The position numbers and the translations under genes are program-made. From positions 4,774,001 through 4,838,000 of the forward strand of contig NZ_CP009747.1 of assembly GCF_000800255.1 (NCBI RefSeq): a stretch of DNA of 64,000 bases, written 5' to 3'. Positions 27,484 to 38,624 of the stretch are shown here, in pieces (within the stretch, counting starts at the first letter, position 1; each line of letters starts with the position of its first letter). This stretch comes from Pseudomonas parafulva. Its GTDB lineage: Bacteria; Pseudomonadota; Gammaproteobacteria; Pseudomonadales; Pseudomonadaceae. Under the pieces are notes generated by a model. It ran no database searches. It had not been told where the DNA came from and was given only the letters and a program-made list of their open reading frames with translations.

Positions 27484-28035
27484 ATGCAACTGCGCAATTC
27501 TGCTTCGCGCTACGGCGCCGTCAGCATCGTCCTTCACTGGGGTGTGGCGCTTGCCGTCTTCGGTCTGTTCGGCCTGGGTCTGTGGATGGTCGGGCTCGAC
27601 TACTATGATCCATGGCGCAAGGCCGCACCTGACCTGCACAAGAGCATCGGCCTGGTGCTGCTGGCGGTGATGGTGCTGCGCGTGCTCTGGCGTCTGCTCA
27701 ATCCGCCGCCACCGGCACCGGCCAACCACGGGCCATTCACCCGTGTGGCGGCCAAGTTGGGCCATCTGGCGCTGTATCTGGGTCTGTTCGCGGTGATGAC
27801 CGCCGGCTACCTGATTTCCACTGCCGACGGTGTCGGCATCCCGGTCTTCGGTCTGTTCGACGTGCCGGCGCTGGTCAGTAATCTGCCCGATCAGGCAGAC
27901 ACCGCTGGCGTGATTCATCTGTACCTGGCCTGGGGGCTGGTGATTTTCGCCGGTCTGCATGGCCTGGCCGCCCTGAAGCACCATTTCATCGACCGTGACG
28001 CGACCCTCATTCGCATGCTGGGCCGCAAGGCTTGA
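27484..28035 (+). CDS. Cytochrome b561 family membrane protein (YceJ-like)
   Basis: A 183-residue inner-membrane protein with four predicted helices. Histidines suitable for haem ligation are in [42 protein letters not shown] and [26 protein letters not shown]. It lies 34 nt upstream of a yceI gene, the common yceJ-yceI pairing. The electron acceptor is not evident. The AT-rich stretch at about 27340-27430 probably holds the promoter. GGGGA lies upstream of the ATG. Confidence 0.9.
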   Translation: MQLRNSASRYGAVSIVLHWGVALAVFGLFGLGLWMVGLDYYDPWRKAAPDLHKSIGLVLLAVMVLRVLWRLLNPPPPAPANHGPFTRVAAKLGHLALYLGLFAVMTAGYLISTADGVGIPVFGLFDVPALVSNLPDQADTAGVIHLYLAWGLVIFAGLHGLAALKHHFIDRDATLIRMLGRKA

Positions 28036-28069
28036 CCCTCAACCTCAATTGCAAAGGAAGGAAGTAAGG

Positions 28070-28648
28070 ATGTTGAAGAAGACTTTTGCCGCCCTGGCGC
28101 TCGGTACCGCTCTGCTCTCTGCCGGCCAGGTCATGGCCGCCGAGTACAAGATCGACAAGGAAGGCCAGCATGCCTTCGTCGACTGGAAGATCAGCCACCT
28201 GGGCTACAGCTTCATCCACGGCACGTTCAAGGACTTCGACGGTGCCTTCAGCTGGGACAGCGCCAAGCCTGAAGCCAGCAAGATCAGCGTCGATGTGAAG
28301 ACCGCCAGCCTGTGGTCCAACCACGCCGAGCGTGACAAGCACATTGCCAGCGCCGACTTCCTCGATGTGGCGAAGTATCCGGACGCCAAGTTCGTCTCCA
28401 CCGCGGTGAAATCGACCGGTGACAAGACCGCCGATGTGACCGGTGATCTGACCCTGCACGGCGTGACCAAGCCGGTCACCTTCAAGGCCGTCTTCAATGG
28501 CGAAGGCAAGGATCCGTGGGGCGGCGAGCGTGCGGGCTTCAACGCCAAGACCACGCTGAACCTGAACGACTTCGGCATCAAAGGCCCAGGCCCGACGTCC
28601 CAGACGCTGGATCTGGACATCACGCTGGAAGGTGTGAAGCAGAAGTAA
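28070..28648 (+). CDS. YceI family periplasmic lipid-binding protein
   Basis: A 192-residue exported protein. The signal peptide is [23 protein letters not shown], cleaved before AEYKID. A lipocalin-like YceI barrel follows, with the family strings [38 protein letters not shown] and [10 protein letters not shown]. It probably binds a polyisoprenoid or other amphiphile. A strong AAGGAAGG ribosome site precedes the ATG at 28070. It is followed by a strong terminator. Confidence 0.95.
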   Translation: MLKKTFAALALGTALLSAGQVMAAEYKIDKEGQHAFVDWKISHLGYSFIHGTFKDFDGAFSWDSAKPEASKISVDVKTASLWSNHAERDKHIASADFLDVAKYPDAKFVSTAVKSTGDKTADVTGDLTLHGVTKPVTFKAVFNGEGKDPWGGERAGFNAKTTLNLNDFGIKGPGPTSQTLDLDITLEGVKQK

Positions 28649-28667
28649 GTTTCTCCCGCCGAACGAG

Positions 28668-28698
28668 AGAGGGGCCGCAAATGCGGCCCCTCTTTTTT
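28668..28698. terminator. Strong rho-independent terminator after yceI
   Basis: A perfect 12-bp stem (AGAGGGGCCGCA and its complement, with a very short loop) is followed by a run of six Ts on the plus strand. The opposite strand carries only a short A/T tract, so it mainly ends yceI but may also slow read-through from the convergent helicase gene. Confidence 0.9.
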
Positions 28699-28702
28699 GC
28701 TG

Positions 28703-30613
28703 TCAGCCCTTGCGGGTCAGCAGTGCCGGACGCTCGCCCCGTGGGCGGCTCGGCACGTCTTCCAATTGCTCAGGCGTTGGGTAACGGTCGAGCTTGGATT
28801 CCTTGCGGATGATCACAGGCGCCGACTGCGATTCGCGCGGGTTGCGCACGGCCGGTTCCTGGCGCGCGCTGTCTTCACGACGACCACGTCCCGGATTACC
28901 GTCACGACGCGCGCCACCGTTGTTGTTGCGAGGACGCTTGTCGCCTGCGCCCTGACCGCCACCTTGACCACCTTGGCGCTGAGCACCGCCGCCGTTGTTG
29001 CTGCGCGGCTGGCCGGAGCCTGCCCGCTGCTGGCCTTGGCCTTGCGCCTGTCCACCGCCGCCGGGACGGCGATTGCGGCCCTGGCCCTTGCCGTTCTGGT
29101 ACGGGCTGACGTAGTCGGCGCGGTTACCAAAGTTGTCTACGTCATCGTCCAGGAACTCTTCCGGGTCGCGGTCGGCAGGCGCCTTGGGCGCGCTGGTCTG
29201 GCCCTGGCCGGCCTGCTGTTGACGAGGCTTGCGATTGTCGCGCGGCTTGCGCGGCTCCTGCTTCCTGGCCTGCGACTTGTCGGCAGAGGCGTCTTTGTCG
29301 GCAGGCTTCTCGGCGGCCTGGGACTTGGCCCGACCTTTGTCCTTGCCTTTGTCCTTGCGCCCGCCACTGCCGTCCTTGCTGCCTTCGCCACGCGGCTGAT
29401 TGCGACCGCCGCGACCGGCGTTCGGCTGGCGCTCGCGCACCTCGGGCTTCTCGGCTTCCACTTGCGAGGCATCGAAGCCCATCAGGTCGCCATCGGCGAT
29501 CTTCTGCCGAGTGACGCGCTCGATGCTCTTGAGCAGCTTTTCCTCGTCCGGCGCGACCAGCGAGATCGCTTCACCGGAGCGGCCGGCGCGGCCGGTACGG
29601 CCAATACGGTGGACGTAGTCTTCCTCGACGTTGGGCAGCTCGAAGTTGACCACGTGCGGCAACTGATCGATGTCCAGGCCGCGGGCGGCGATGTCGGTGG
29701 CGACCAGTACACGTACGGTATTGGCCTTGAAGTCGGCCAGGGCCTTGGTGCGGGCGTTCTGGCTCTTGTTGCCGTGGATCGCGGCAGCGGTCAGGCCGTG
29801 CTTTTCCAGGTACTCGGCCAGACGGTTGGCGCCGTGCTTGGTACGGGTGAACACCAGCACCTGTTCCCAGGCACCGAGGGTGATCAAGTGCGCCAGCAGC
29901 GCGCGCTTGTGGCTGGCGGCCAGGCGATAGACGCGTTGCTCGATGCGCTCGACGGTGGTGTTCGGCGGCGTGACCTCGATGCGCTCGGGGTTGTGCAGCA
30001 GCTTGTCGGCCAGGTCGGTGATGTCTTTGGAGAAGGTGGCCGAGAACAGCAGGTTCTGGCGCTTGGCCGGCAGGCGGGCCAGCACCTTCTTGACGTCGTG
30101 GATGAAGCCCATGTCGAGCATGCGGTCAGCTTCATCGAGCACCAGGATTTCGACCTTCGACAGGTCGACGCTGCCTTGGCCGGCCAGGTCGAGCAGGCGG
30201 CCCGGGCAGGCGACCAGGACATCGACGCCCTTGGCCATGGCCTGGACCTGCGGGTTCATGCCGACGCCGCCAAAGATGCAGGCGCTGACGAAATGCAGGT
30301 CGCGAGCGTAGAGCTTGAAACTGTCGTGGACTTGCGCCGCCAGTTCGCGGGTCGGGGTCAGGACCAGCACGCGCGGTTGGCGTGGGCCGTGACGCTGGGA
30401 TTTGTCGGGATGGCCATCCGGGAACAGACGCTCGAGGATCGGCAGGGCGAAGCCACCGGTTTTACCAGTACCTGTCTGCGCGGCGACCATCAGGTCGCGA
30501 CCTTGCAACACGGCGGGAATGGCCCGCTGTTGCACCGGGGTGGGCTGGGTGTAGCCCGCAGCCTCGATAGCGCGGACAAGTGCCTCGGAGAGACCGAGGG
30601 AAGCAAAGGACAT
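28703..30613 (-). CDS. rhlE: DEAD-box RNA helicase, RhlE type with long C-terminal extension
   Basis: A 636-residue ATP-dependent RNA helicase. The Q motif FASLGL and QPTPVQ region, Walker A AQTGTGKT (45-52), PTRELA, DEAD in [12 protein letters not shown] and [11 protein letters not shown] are all intact. From about residue 385 the protein becomes low-complexity, rich in K, G, R, Q and N, with a PVRE-like basic end. This resembles RhlE2 rather than the short RhlE1 of pseudomonads. The tail probably binds RNA or degradosome partners. AGGA lies 6 nt upstream of the ATG at 30613. The 219-nt gap to the next gene shows no clear structure. Confidence 0.9.
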   Translation of the reverse strand: MSFASLGLSEALVRAIEAAGYTQPTPVQQRAIPAVLQGRDLMVAAQTGTGKTGGFALPILERLFPDGHPDKSQRHGPRQPRVLVLTPTRELAAQVHDSFKLYARDLHFVSACIFGGVGMNPQVQAMAKGVDVLVACPGRLLDLAGQGSVDLSKVEILVLDEADRMLDMGFIHDVKKVLARLPAKRQNLLFSATFSKDITDLADKLLHNPERIEVTPPNTTVERIEQRVYRLAASHKRALLAHLITLGAWEQVLVFTRTKHGANRLAEYLEKHGLTAAAIHGNKSQNARTKALADFKANTVRVLVATDIAARGLDIDQLPHVVNFELPNVEEDYVHRIGRTGRAGRSGEAISLVAPDEEKLLKSIERVTRQKIADGDLMGFDASQVEAEKPEVRERQPNAGRGGRNQPRGEGSKDGSGGRKDKGKDKGRAKSQAAEKPADKDASADKSQARKQEPRKPRDNRKPRQQQAGQGQTSAPKAPADRDPEEFLDDDVDNFGNRADYVSPYQNGKGQGRNRRPGGGGQAQGQGQQRAGSGQPRSNNGGGAQRQGGQGGGQGAGDKRPRNNNGGARRDGNPGRGRREDSARQEPAVRNPRESQSAPVIIRKESKLDRYPTPEQLEDVPSRPRGERPALLTRKG

Positions 30614-30832
30614 GGGCAATCCTGTTCTCGTGTGGGCTGGGCCCTGTGGGATGTTCTGCCTGGCGCGACGGGCATCGGTGAGATGCGATCGCGTCCGGTC
30701 CAGCTGGGCTTACACTGCGCATCCGGGAGGCGGCGGGCGGGCACCTGAGGTGCGTCGCTGCTGGTCGAGATGCCTGTTGCGAGGCCGAGCGTCCGGGCGT
30801 GAGCCGGGCGGGAAGGCCCGAGTATAACAGAG

Positions 30833-31621
30833 CTAGCGCGGCGTGCTGCGATCGTGCTGCTCAACGGTGTCGAGAAAATCCTCGGCGGCCTGGGTGTAGC
30901 GGGCGGCAAGGGCGGCATACGCCGGTTCCTGCTTGAACCGCTGCAGCTCTTCGCTGAAGGCCCTGGCCAACGCTTCGCGGCCCGGTTTGCGGGCCAATCC
31001 GAGGAATTGCGGCTGGCGTTCGATCACCAGCGGCAGCTCCCGGACACTGTCCTGCAGGCCCAGTTGCTGACGCAGATAGCGGCCGGCACGACGATCGGTA
31101 ATTAGCAGATCGATACGCCCGAGCATCAGTTTGCCGAAGTTGGCTTCATGGGTGGGGGCGTCTTCGCGGTGCAGCCGCGTGCTGTCATCGAGCGCATTGC
31201 CATAGGTGTAGCCAGGTGAGGTGCCGATCCTGAGGCCTGCCAGGTCGTCCAGGCGCTGTACGGGATGCGGCCGGGCGTTGGCTTGGTAGAGCACGAACTC
31301 GACCGTCGACAGCGGCTCTGACGCGTAGATCAGATAGGATTCACGCTCGCCGACGTGAAAGGTGTCCATGATGCCGTCGGCCAGGCCCTGCTCGACCATC
31401 GCCAGGCAGCGCTTCCAGGGCAGGAATTGCCAATCGACTTCGACACCCAGGCGTTTGAACACTTCGCTGACCACTTCGTGATCGATCCCGGCGGGTCGCC
31501 CGTACTGCCGATAGATGTACGGCGCCCAGTCGTCGCTGACCAGGCGCAACCGTTCGGCCTGGGCCAACGGGCTCAGGCAGGCGAGCAGCAGTAAGCAGAC
31601 CAGACGGTTGAAAGCGGACAT
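30833..31621 (-). CDS. Periplasmic solute-binding protein (SBP_bac_3 family)
   Basis: A 262-residue protein with a signal peptide (MSAFNRLVCLLLLACLSPLAQA). A family-3 binding-protein fold follows: RLRLVSDDWAPYIYRQYGRPAGIDHEVVSEVFKRLGVEVDW near the start, and GRIDLLITDRRAGRYL later. No permease or ATPase gene accompanies it. It is thus an orphan binding protein, perhaps a sensor ligand binder or relic of a transporter. The ligand is not predictable. Confidence 0.82.
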   Translation of the reverse strand: MSAFNRLVCLLLLACLSPLAQAERLRLVSDDWAPYIYRQYGRPAGIDHEVVSEVFKRLGVEVDWQFLPWKRCLAMVEQGLADGIMDTFHVGERESYLIYASEPLSTVEFVLYQANARPHPVQRLDDLAGLRIGTSPGYTYGNALDDSTRLHREDAPTHEANFGKLMLGRIDLLITDRRAGRYLRQQLGLQDSVRELPLVIERQPQFLGLARKPGREALARAFSEELQRFKQEPAYAALAARYTQAAEDFLDTVEQHDRSTPR

Positions 31622-31690
31622 CAGGCGAGGGTAAGGCGTTTGTGCGGCGAACGCCAGTGACACGCGTTCGCAGATTCAGTGAGCGACGCG

Positions 31691-31730
31691 GGCCGCTCCT
31701 GAAGGTCGCTGAAGCCCTGGGGGAGCGGCC
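31691..31730. repeat. REP-like inverted repeat
   Basis: GGCCGCTCC (31691-31699) and its complement GGAGCGGCC (31722-31730) around a 22-nt loop, in the gap after metF. It shares the GGAGCGGCC core with the stronger repeats at 43709 and 47977. Confidence 0.6.
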
Positions 31731-31743
31731 TCGCAGCGACCGA

Positions 31744-32589
31744 TCAGCGTGGCAGCTTGAGGTTTTGCCACACCGCCAGGCTTGGCTCGGCCTGGTTCAG
31801 GGTATAGAAGTGCAGCCCCGGTGCGCCGCCTTGCAGCAGCTCGTCGCACAGGGCGGTGATCACCTCTTCGCCGAAGGCCTGGATGCTGGCGCTGTCGTCG
31901 GCGTAGGCTTCCAACTGCTTGCGAATCCAGCGCGGGATCTCGGCGCCGCAGGCGTCGGAGAAGCGCGCCAGCTTGCTGTAGTTGGTGATCGGCATGATGC
32001 CCGGCACGATCGGGATGTCCACTCCCAACTTCTGGGCGCGCTCGACGAAATAGAAATAGCTGTCGGCGTTGAAGAAGTACTGGGTGATGGCGCTGTCGGC
32101 GCCGGCCTTGACCTTGCGCACGAAGTTGGCCAGATCGTCCTCGAAGTTGCGCGCCTGCGGGTGCATCTCGGGGTAGGCAGCCACTTCCAGGTGGAAGTGA
32201 TCACCGGTCTCTTGACGGATGAACTCGACCAGGTCGCTGGCGTGGCGCAGTTCGCCGCTGGCCATGCCCATGCCGGACGGCAGGTCGCCGCGCAGGGCGA
32301 CGATGCGCTTGATCCCGGCCGCCTTGTACTCGGCAATCAGGGCGCGCAGCTCGGCCTTGGTGTCGCCGACGCACGACAGGTGCGGGGCGGCGGGAATCTT
32401 CACTTCGCTTTCCAGTTGCAGCACGGTATTGAGCGTGCGGTCGCGGGTCGAGCCGCCGGCGCCGTAGGTGCAGGAAAAGAAGTCGGGGTTGTAGGTCGCC
32501 AATTGACGGGCGACGGCCATGAGCTTTTCATGGCCGGCGTCGGTCTTGGTCGGGAAGAACTCGAAGCTGTAACGGCGTTCTTGTGACAT
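31744..32589 (-). CDS. metF: 5,10-methylenetetrahydrofolate reductase
   Basis: FAD enzyme that makes 5-methyltetrahydrofolate for homocysteine methylation. It is 281 residues, starting MSQERRYSFEFFPTKTDAGHEKL. FEFFPTK and FFSCTYGAGGSTRDRTL are the typical folate/FAD contacts; VPGIMPITNY is also conserved. It lies 162 nt downstream of ahcY, so an ahcY-metF transcript under the SAH riboswitch is likely. The intergenic region is filled by heptad repeats. Confidence 0.96.
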   Translation of the reverse strand: MSQERRYSFEFFPTKTDAGHEKLMAVARQLATYNPDFFSCTYGAGGSTRDRTLNTVLQLESEVKIPAAPHLSCVGDTKAELRALIAEYKAAGIKRIVALRGDLPSGMGMASGELRHASDLVEFIRQETGDHFHLEVAAYPEMHPQARNFEDDLANFVRKVKAGADSAITQYFFNADSYFYFVERAQKLGVDIPIVPGIMPITNYSKLARFSDACGAEIPRWIRKQLEAYADDSASIQAFGEEVITALCDELLQGGAPGLHFYTLNQAEPSLAVWQNLKLPR

Positions 32590-32602
32590 CTCTGGTTCCT
32601 CA

Positions 32603-32751
32603 GCTTCAAGCGTCGAGCTTCAAGCTGCAAGTAGACGCCAGTTCGGTGATGGCCGACCTGGCGTAGCATGATCAAGATCCAAGCACAGCAGCTTCACGCG
32701 GCAACCACGCGCGCCGCCCTTGCTTGCCGCTTGAAGCTCAAGGCTTGCCGC

Positions 32752-32753
<2 letters not shown>
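32603..32753. repeat. Heptanucleotide repeat array between ahcY and metF
   Basis: Forward-type units (GCTTCAA-GCGTCGA-GCTTCAA-GCTGCAA) at 32603-32631 and reverse-type units (CTTGCCGCTTGAAGCTCAAG) at about 32720-32753, ending at the ahcY stop. Same family as at 2153 and 11467. Confidence 0.75.
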
Positions 32754-34419
<1,666 letters not shown>

Positions 34420-34457
34420 TCATGGTCGTCCGTCAGTCAGGCATCCGAGGAGTCGCC

Positions 34458-34859
34458 ATGAATTTCCACACGCGCAAGTGGGTGAAGCCCGAAGACCTCA
34501 ACCCCAACGGCACCCTGTTCGGTGGCAGCCTGCTGCGCTGGATCGACGAGGAAGCCGCGATCTACGCCATCGTGCAACTGGGCAACCAGCGCGTGGTGAC
34601 CAAGTACATCTCCGAGATCAACTTCGTCAGCGCCTCGCGCCAAGGCGAGATCATCGAGCTGGGCATCACCGCCACCGAGTTCGGCCGCACCTCCATCACC
34701 CTCAAGTGCGAAGTGCGCAACAAGATCACCCGCAAGAGCATTCTCACCGTGGACCGCATGGTCTTCGTCAATCTGGGCGAAGATGGCCTGCCGGCGCCCC
34801 ATGGGCAGACCCGCATCAAGTACATCGGCGACCAGTTCCCGGACGCGGACGAACAATAA
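34458..34859 (+). CDS. Hotdog-fold acyl-CoA thioesterase
   Basis: A 133-residue YciA-type thioesterase starting MNFHTRKWVKPEDLNPNGTLFGG. NPNGTLFGGSLLRWIDEEAAI is the hotdog helix with its catalytic acidic residue, and VTKYISEINFVSASRQGEI follows. GAGGAG lies 5 nt upstream of the ATG. It is divergent from ahcY and convergent with the antiporter gene. Substrate range is unknown. Confidence 0.93.
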   Translation: MNFHTRKWVKPEDLNPNGTLFGGSLLRWIDEEAAIYAIVQLGNQRVVTKYISEINFVSASRQGEIIELGITATEFGRTSITLKCEVRNKITRKSILTVDRMVFVNLGEDGLPAPHGQTRIKYIGDQFPDADEQ

Positions 34860-34909
34860 CGCGCAGTGCGCGCTTCGCGCGGTGGCCGGCGAAGCGCGCT
34901 GAGCCGTGG

Positions 34910-36145
34910 TCAGGGCTGGGCGCTGACCCGGCGGACCACTTTGCCGACGGTCAAGCCCTGCACCAGGATCGACGACAGCACCACGATGTAGGTGATCGAC
35001 AGCAGCAGGTCGCGTTCGTCGCCCATCGGCAGCGAGAGCGCCAGGGCCACCGAGACACCGCCGCGCAGACCGCCCCAGGTGAGCACGCGCACGGTGCCGC
35101 GCGGCACTTCGCGCCAGCGGCGCAGCAGCAGGATGGCCGGCGCCACGGTCAGCAGGCGCGAAGCCAGCACCGCCACCGCCAGCACGCCACCGGCGGCCAG
35201 GTGCATCCAGTTGAACGGCAGCAGCAACAGCTCCAGGCCGATCAGGGCGAACAGCAGGGCGTTGAGCATGTCGTCGATCAGTTCCCAGAAACCGTCCATG
35301 TAGCGGCGGGTCATGTCGTTCATCGCCAGGTTGCGCCCCAGGTTGCCGATGATCAGACCGGCCACCACCATCGCGATCGGTGCCGATACATGCAGCTCGT
35401 AGCACATGGCCGAGCCGCCGATCACCAGCGCCAGGGTCAGCATGACCTCCACCTGGTACTGCTCGATGCCCTTGATCATGCGGTAGGTGGCGTAGCCGAT
35501 GAGGCCACCGAACACCACGCCGCCAATGGCTTCGCGGGCGAACAGCAAGGCGGTGTCGGCCACGCTCGGGGTCTCGCCCAGCTGGATGATGCCCAGCAGC
35601 ACGGTGAACACCACCACCGCCGTGCCGTCGTTGAACAGCGATTCACCGACGATGGTGGTCTTCAGGGGTTTGGATGCGTTGGCCGTGCGCAGTGCGCCGA
35701 GCACGGCGATGGGGTCGGTCGGCGAGATCAGCGCGCCGAACAGCAGGCAATAGATCAGCGGGACGTCCCAGCCGAACATCGCGAACACCCAGTGCGCCAG
35801 GTAGCCGATCACGAAGGTGGCGATCAGCACGCCGATGGTCGCCAGCAGGCCGATCGGCCAGCGGTAGCTGCGCAGGTCGCCCAGATTCACGTGCAGGGCG
35901 CCGGCGAACAGCAGGAACGACAGCATCCAGTGCATCAGCAGGTCGTTGAAGTCGATCTGGTTCATCAGGCTCTCGACGCGCTCCTCCAGACCCGGAAAGC
36001 CGATCAGGCTCAGGCCTTGCAGAATCAGCGAGAACAGCAAGGCCGTGACCATCACGCCGATGGCGGGCGGCAGGCCGATGAACCGGTAGTTGACGTAAGT
36101 GAGGAGGGTGGTGAGGCAGATGAACGCGGCGACTAATTCAAGCAT
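34910..36145 (-). CDS. CPA1-type Na+/H+ antiporter (NhaP-like)
   Basis: A 411-residue inner-membrane exchanger with about 12 helices. The ion-binding region GALISPTDPIAVLGALR and the acidic FNDGTAVVVFTVLLG helix are diagnostic for the CPA1 family. GGLRGGVSVALALSLP supplies the late conserved arginine. The start MLELVAAFICLTTLLTYVNY at 36145 has AGGA at 6 nt. It extrudes Na+ or K+ in exchange for protons. The 262-nt gap to the MAPEG gene shows no further recognised feature. Confidence 0.9.
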   Translation of the reverse strand: MLELVAAFICLTTLLTYVNYRFIGLPPAIGVMVTALLFSLILQGLSLIGFPGLEERVESLMNQIDFNDLLMHWMLSFLLFAGALHVNLGDLRSYRWPIGLLATIGVLIATFVIGYLAHWVFAMFGWDVPLIYCLLFGALISPTDPIAVLGALRTANASKPLKTTIVGESLFNDGTAVVVFTVLLGIIQLGETPSVADTALLFAREAIGGVVFGGLIGYATYRMIKGIEQYQVEVMLTLALVIGGSAMCYELHVSAPIAMVVAGLIIGNLGRNLAMNDMTRRYMDGFWELIDDMLNALLFALIGLELLLLPFNWMHLAAGGVLAVAVLASRLLTVAPAILLLRRWREVPRGTVRVLTWGGLRGGVSVALALSLPMGDERDLLLSITYIVVLSSILVQGLTVGKVVRRVSAQP

Positions 36146-36407
36146 CCTGAATCCTGTGACAGTGGCTTCCAAATCGTACCCGAAGGGTCCGTGCAGTTCT
36201 TTGATGACCTGATGCGCGTATCGGGACACACCTTATGACCAGAATTCTCAGCTTCGTTCCTGGGTAGAACGCTTCGTCCGACTCGCAGGGATGGGCAATG
36301 CCTGGCCGCAGAACCTTTCCCGGACGGCGTGATCCCAGTTGGCAAGCGGTGTCCGGCGCCCAGGCGGGCGATCGCGCTGCGACTGTCCCGAACCGAGGAG
36401 CCTGAAC

Positions 36408-36794
36408 ATGACCGTAGCCCTGTGGTGCATCCTTATCGCGCTGTTCCTGCCGCCGCTGTGCGCGTTGATCGCCAAGGTGGCCAGCGGCCGCTTCGGCATG
36501 CGCGACAACCGCGACCCGCGTGCCTTCCTCGATACCCTCTCCGGGCTGCCGCGCAGGGCGCATGCCGCCCAGCAGAACGGCTACGAAGCCTTCCCCGCCT
36601 TCGCGGCGGCAGTGCTGGTGGCCGATGTCGTCGGCAACGCCGAGCAGGTGACCCAGGACGTGCTGGCCGTGATGTACATCACCAGCCGGTTGCTCTACAT
36701 CATCTGCTACCTGGCCGATTGGGCGGCGTTGCGCTCGCTGGTGTGGTTCGCCGGGCTGGCGTTGATCGTGTCGTTCTTCGTGGTGTCGGTCTGA
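36408..36794 (+). CDS. MAPEG family membrane protein
   Basis: A 128-residue protein with about four helices starting MTVALWCILIALFLPPLCALIAK. NRDPRAFLDTLSGLPRRAHAAQQNGYEAFPAFAAAVLVA is the conserved MAPEG segment (helix-loop with R/N/E residues). MAPEG proteins use glutathione or act on eicosanoid-type substrates in eukaryotes; the bacterial substrate is not known. GAGGAG lies 7 nt upstream. A hairpin (GGGCCGC/GCGGCCC, about 36825-36845) follows without a T run. Confidence 0.9.
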   Translation: MTVALWCILIALFLPPLCALIAKVASGRFGMRDNRDPRAFLDTLSGLPRRAHAAQQNGYEAFPAFAAAVLVADVVGNAEQVTQDVLAVMYITSRLLYIICYLADWAALRSLVWFAGLALIVSFFVVSV

Positions 36795-36860
36795 GCCTAT
36801 TCCGGGCTTTCGGCTCGAGCGCGTCAGGGCCGCCAAGCGGCCCTGAGGTGATCGCCTCAG

Positions 36861-38018
36861 TCAGGGCACCTTCGGCACATCCGGCAATGCTGCGCCCTTG
36901 GGCCAGAGCATCCAGATCTGCCCCTGCTGCTTCATGTTGCCCGCCAGTTCGCCCGCTTCAGGGCCGGTGCCCCAGAACAGGTCGGCGCGGACTTCACCGG
37001 TAATCGCGCCACCGGTGTCCTGGGCGCCCACCGGGCGTACCACGGGCGCGCCGTCTGGGCGGGTCGTGGAGAGCCACAGCAGGCTGCCCAGGGGAATCAC
37101 CTTGCGGTCGATGGCCACGCTGTAACCGGCCGTCAGCGGGACGTTCAGTGAACCGCGCGGACCTTCGTTGCTGTCGGGGCCGGTGGCGAAGAACACATAA
37201 CTGGGGTTGCTCGCCAGCAGTTCCGGTACGCGTTGCGGATTGGCCTGGGCCCAGGCGTGGATGCTGCCCATGGTCACGTCTTCTTTCTTCAATTGCCCCT
37301 GTTCCACCAGCCAGCGCCCGATGGGCCGGTAGGGATGGCCATTCTGATCGGCGTAGCCCAGGCGCAGTTGCCGGCCATCTTCCAGTTGTACCCGGCCCGA
37401 GCCCTGGATCTGCAGGAACTGCAGGTCCATCGGGTCGGTCAGCCAGGCCAGCACCGGCGCCTTGGCGCCGTCGCGATAGATCGCCTCGGCGGTGTCGTAG
37501 GGCTTGAGTACGCGTCCCTCGACCCGGCCGCGCAGGCGCTTGCCCTTGAGTTCCGGATACACGCTGGCCAGGTCGACGACGATCATGTCGTCCGGCGGGC
37601 CGTAGACCGGCACGTTGGCCGTGGCCGAGCGCGTGAGGCTGCCTGGATAGACCGGCTCGTAGTAACCGGTGATCAGGCCGTTGGCATCGTTCTGCGCCGA
37701 GCGCAGGCCATAGACCTGCAGGTTTTGCTGGAGGAAGCCGCGCACCTGGGCCGGGTCTGCCGGGACTGAGGCCGCCGCGCCGCAGGTGGCGGCCCATACG
37801 GGATCGCGGGTGAGTTTCTGGCAGCCATTGCGCCAGGCCTGGAAACCGGCCAGCAGGTCGGCGTCGCTGACGGCCGGCAGGTCCTTGAACTCGACGCTGC
37901 TGTAGGTGGCGATGGCGTGGGGCTCGGGTTTGGCTTTTTCACTGTCGCCGCCGTTGCAGCCGGCCAACAGGGCCAGGGCCGGAAGCGCCCAGGCGAGTGG
38001 ACGCAGAACAGTTTTCAT
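36861..38018 (-). CDS. mltA: Membrane-bound lytic murein transglycosylase A
   Basis: A 385-residue lipoprotein that cleaves peptidoglycan with 1,6-anhydro product formation at the outer membrane. The signal peptide and lipobox are MKTVLRPLAWALPALALLAGC. The MltA barrel has ITGYYEPVYPGSLTRS, LQIQGSGRVQLEDG and PYRPIGRWLVEQG. The 3D domain near the end contains the paired aspartates in VVRPVGAQDTGGAITGEVRADLFWG. It is divergent from the cytochrome c' gene. Confidence 0.95.
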   Translation of the reverse strand: MKTVLRPLAWALPALALLAGCNGGDSEKAKPEPHAIATYSSVEFKDLPAVSDADLLAGFQAWRNGCQKLTRDPVWAATCGAAASVPADPAQVRGFLQQNLQVYGLRSAQNDANGLITGYYEPVYPGSLTRSATANVPVYGPPDDMIVVDLASVYPELKGKRLRGRVEGRVLKPYDTAEAIYRDGAKAPVLAWLTDPMDLQFLQIQGSGRVQLEDGRQLRLGYADQNGHPYRPIGRWLVEQGQLKKEDVTMGSIHAWAQANPQRVPELLASNPSYVFFATGPDSNEGPRGSLNVPLTAGYSVAIDRKVIPLGSLLWLSTTRPDGAPVVRPVGAQDTGGAITGEVRADLFWGTGPEAGELAGNMKQQGQIWMLWPKGAALPDVPKVP

Positions 38019-38137
38019 AAGTGCGGTCCTGTGTGGGGCGAAGATGAATATTCGCCCTTGTCTTTTGTGTGGCTATTGGTCTTTGTCCGATGGGCGGCGA
38101 TACTGCATGCCCGATTCCGTTGGCCGTAGAGACCGTG

Positions 38138-38584
38138 ATGTACAAGCGATTGACCGTAGTGCTGCTCGCCACCCTGGCCCTGTGCGCCTGCGAGCGTGTC
38201 GACCCGAACTCGCCGCTGGGCCAGCGCAAGGCGATCTTCAAGGACATGCTCAAGACCAGCGAAGACCTGGGCGGCATGCTGCGCGGACGCCTGCCGTTCG
38301 ATGCGGCGAAGTTCGAGGCCGGCGCCGCGCGTCTCGATACCTTGGCCCATGCGCCCTGGCAGCACTTTCCGGCAGTGCGCGACGATGGCGACAGCAGTGC
38401 CCGGCCCGAGGTGTGGCAGCGTCAGGCACGCTTCGAGGCGCTGGCCCGCCAGCTTGAGGGCGTGACCGGCGAGCTGGTCGCCGCCAGCTCCGGCCAGCCG
38501 CTGAACGCCGAGGCACTGAAAGCGCCGATGGACCGCGTCGAGGCAGCGTGCAAGGCCTGCCATACGGAGTTCCGCAACCACTGA
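38138..38584 (+). CDS. Cytochrome c' family haem protein
   Basis: A 148-residue exported protein. A hydrophobic leader MYKRLTVVLLATLALCACERVD is followed by a four-helix-bundle domain and a C-terminal haem site CKACHTEFRNH. CxxCH close to the C-terminus is the cytochrome c' pattern. The LCAC string could act as a lipobox, which would make it membrane-anchored, unlike most family members. Likely role is binding NO or other gases, or electron transfer. The start at 38138 is chosen for the signal peptide; the ribosome site is weak. Confidence 0.85.
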   Translation: MYKRLTVVLLATLALCACERVDPNSPLGQRKAIFKDMLKTSEDLGGMLRGRLPFDAAKFEAGAARLDTLAHAPWQHFPAVRDDGDSSARPEVWQRQARFEALARQLEGVTGELVAASSGQPLNAEALKAPMDRVEAACKACHTEFRNH

Positions 38585-38624
38585 TCGGCAGCGCGCGCGG
38601 CGAGCCCGGCGCGCCACTCGGTCA

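Noticed and set aside
28697..30748. 683-residue plus-strand frame opposite rhlE
   Set aside because: Fully antisense to a helicase with all catalytic motifs; low-complexity translation mirrors the helicase tail.
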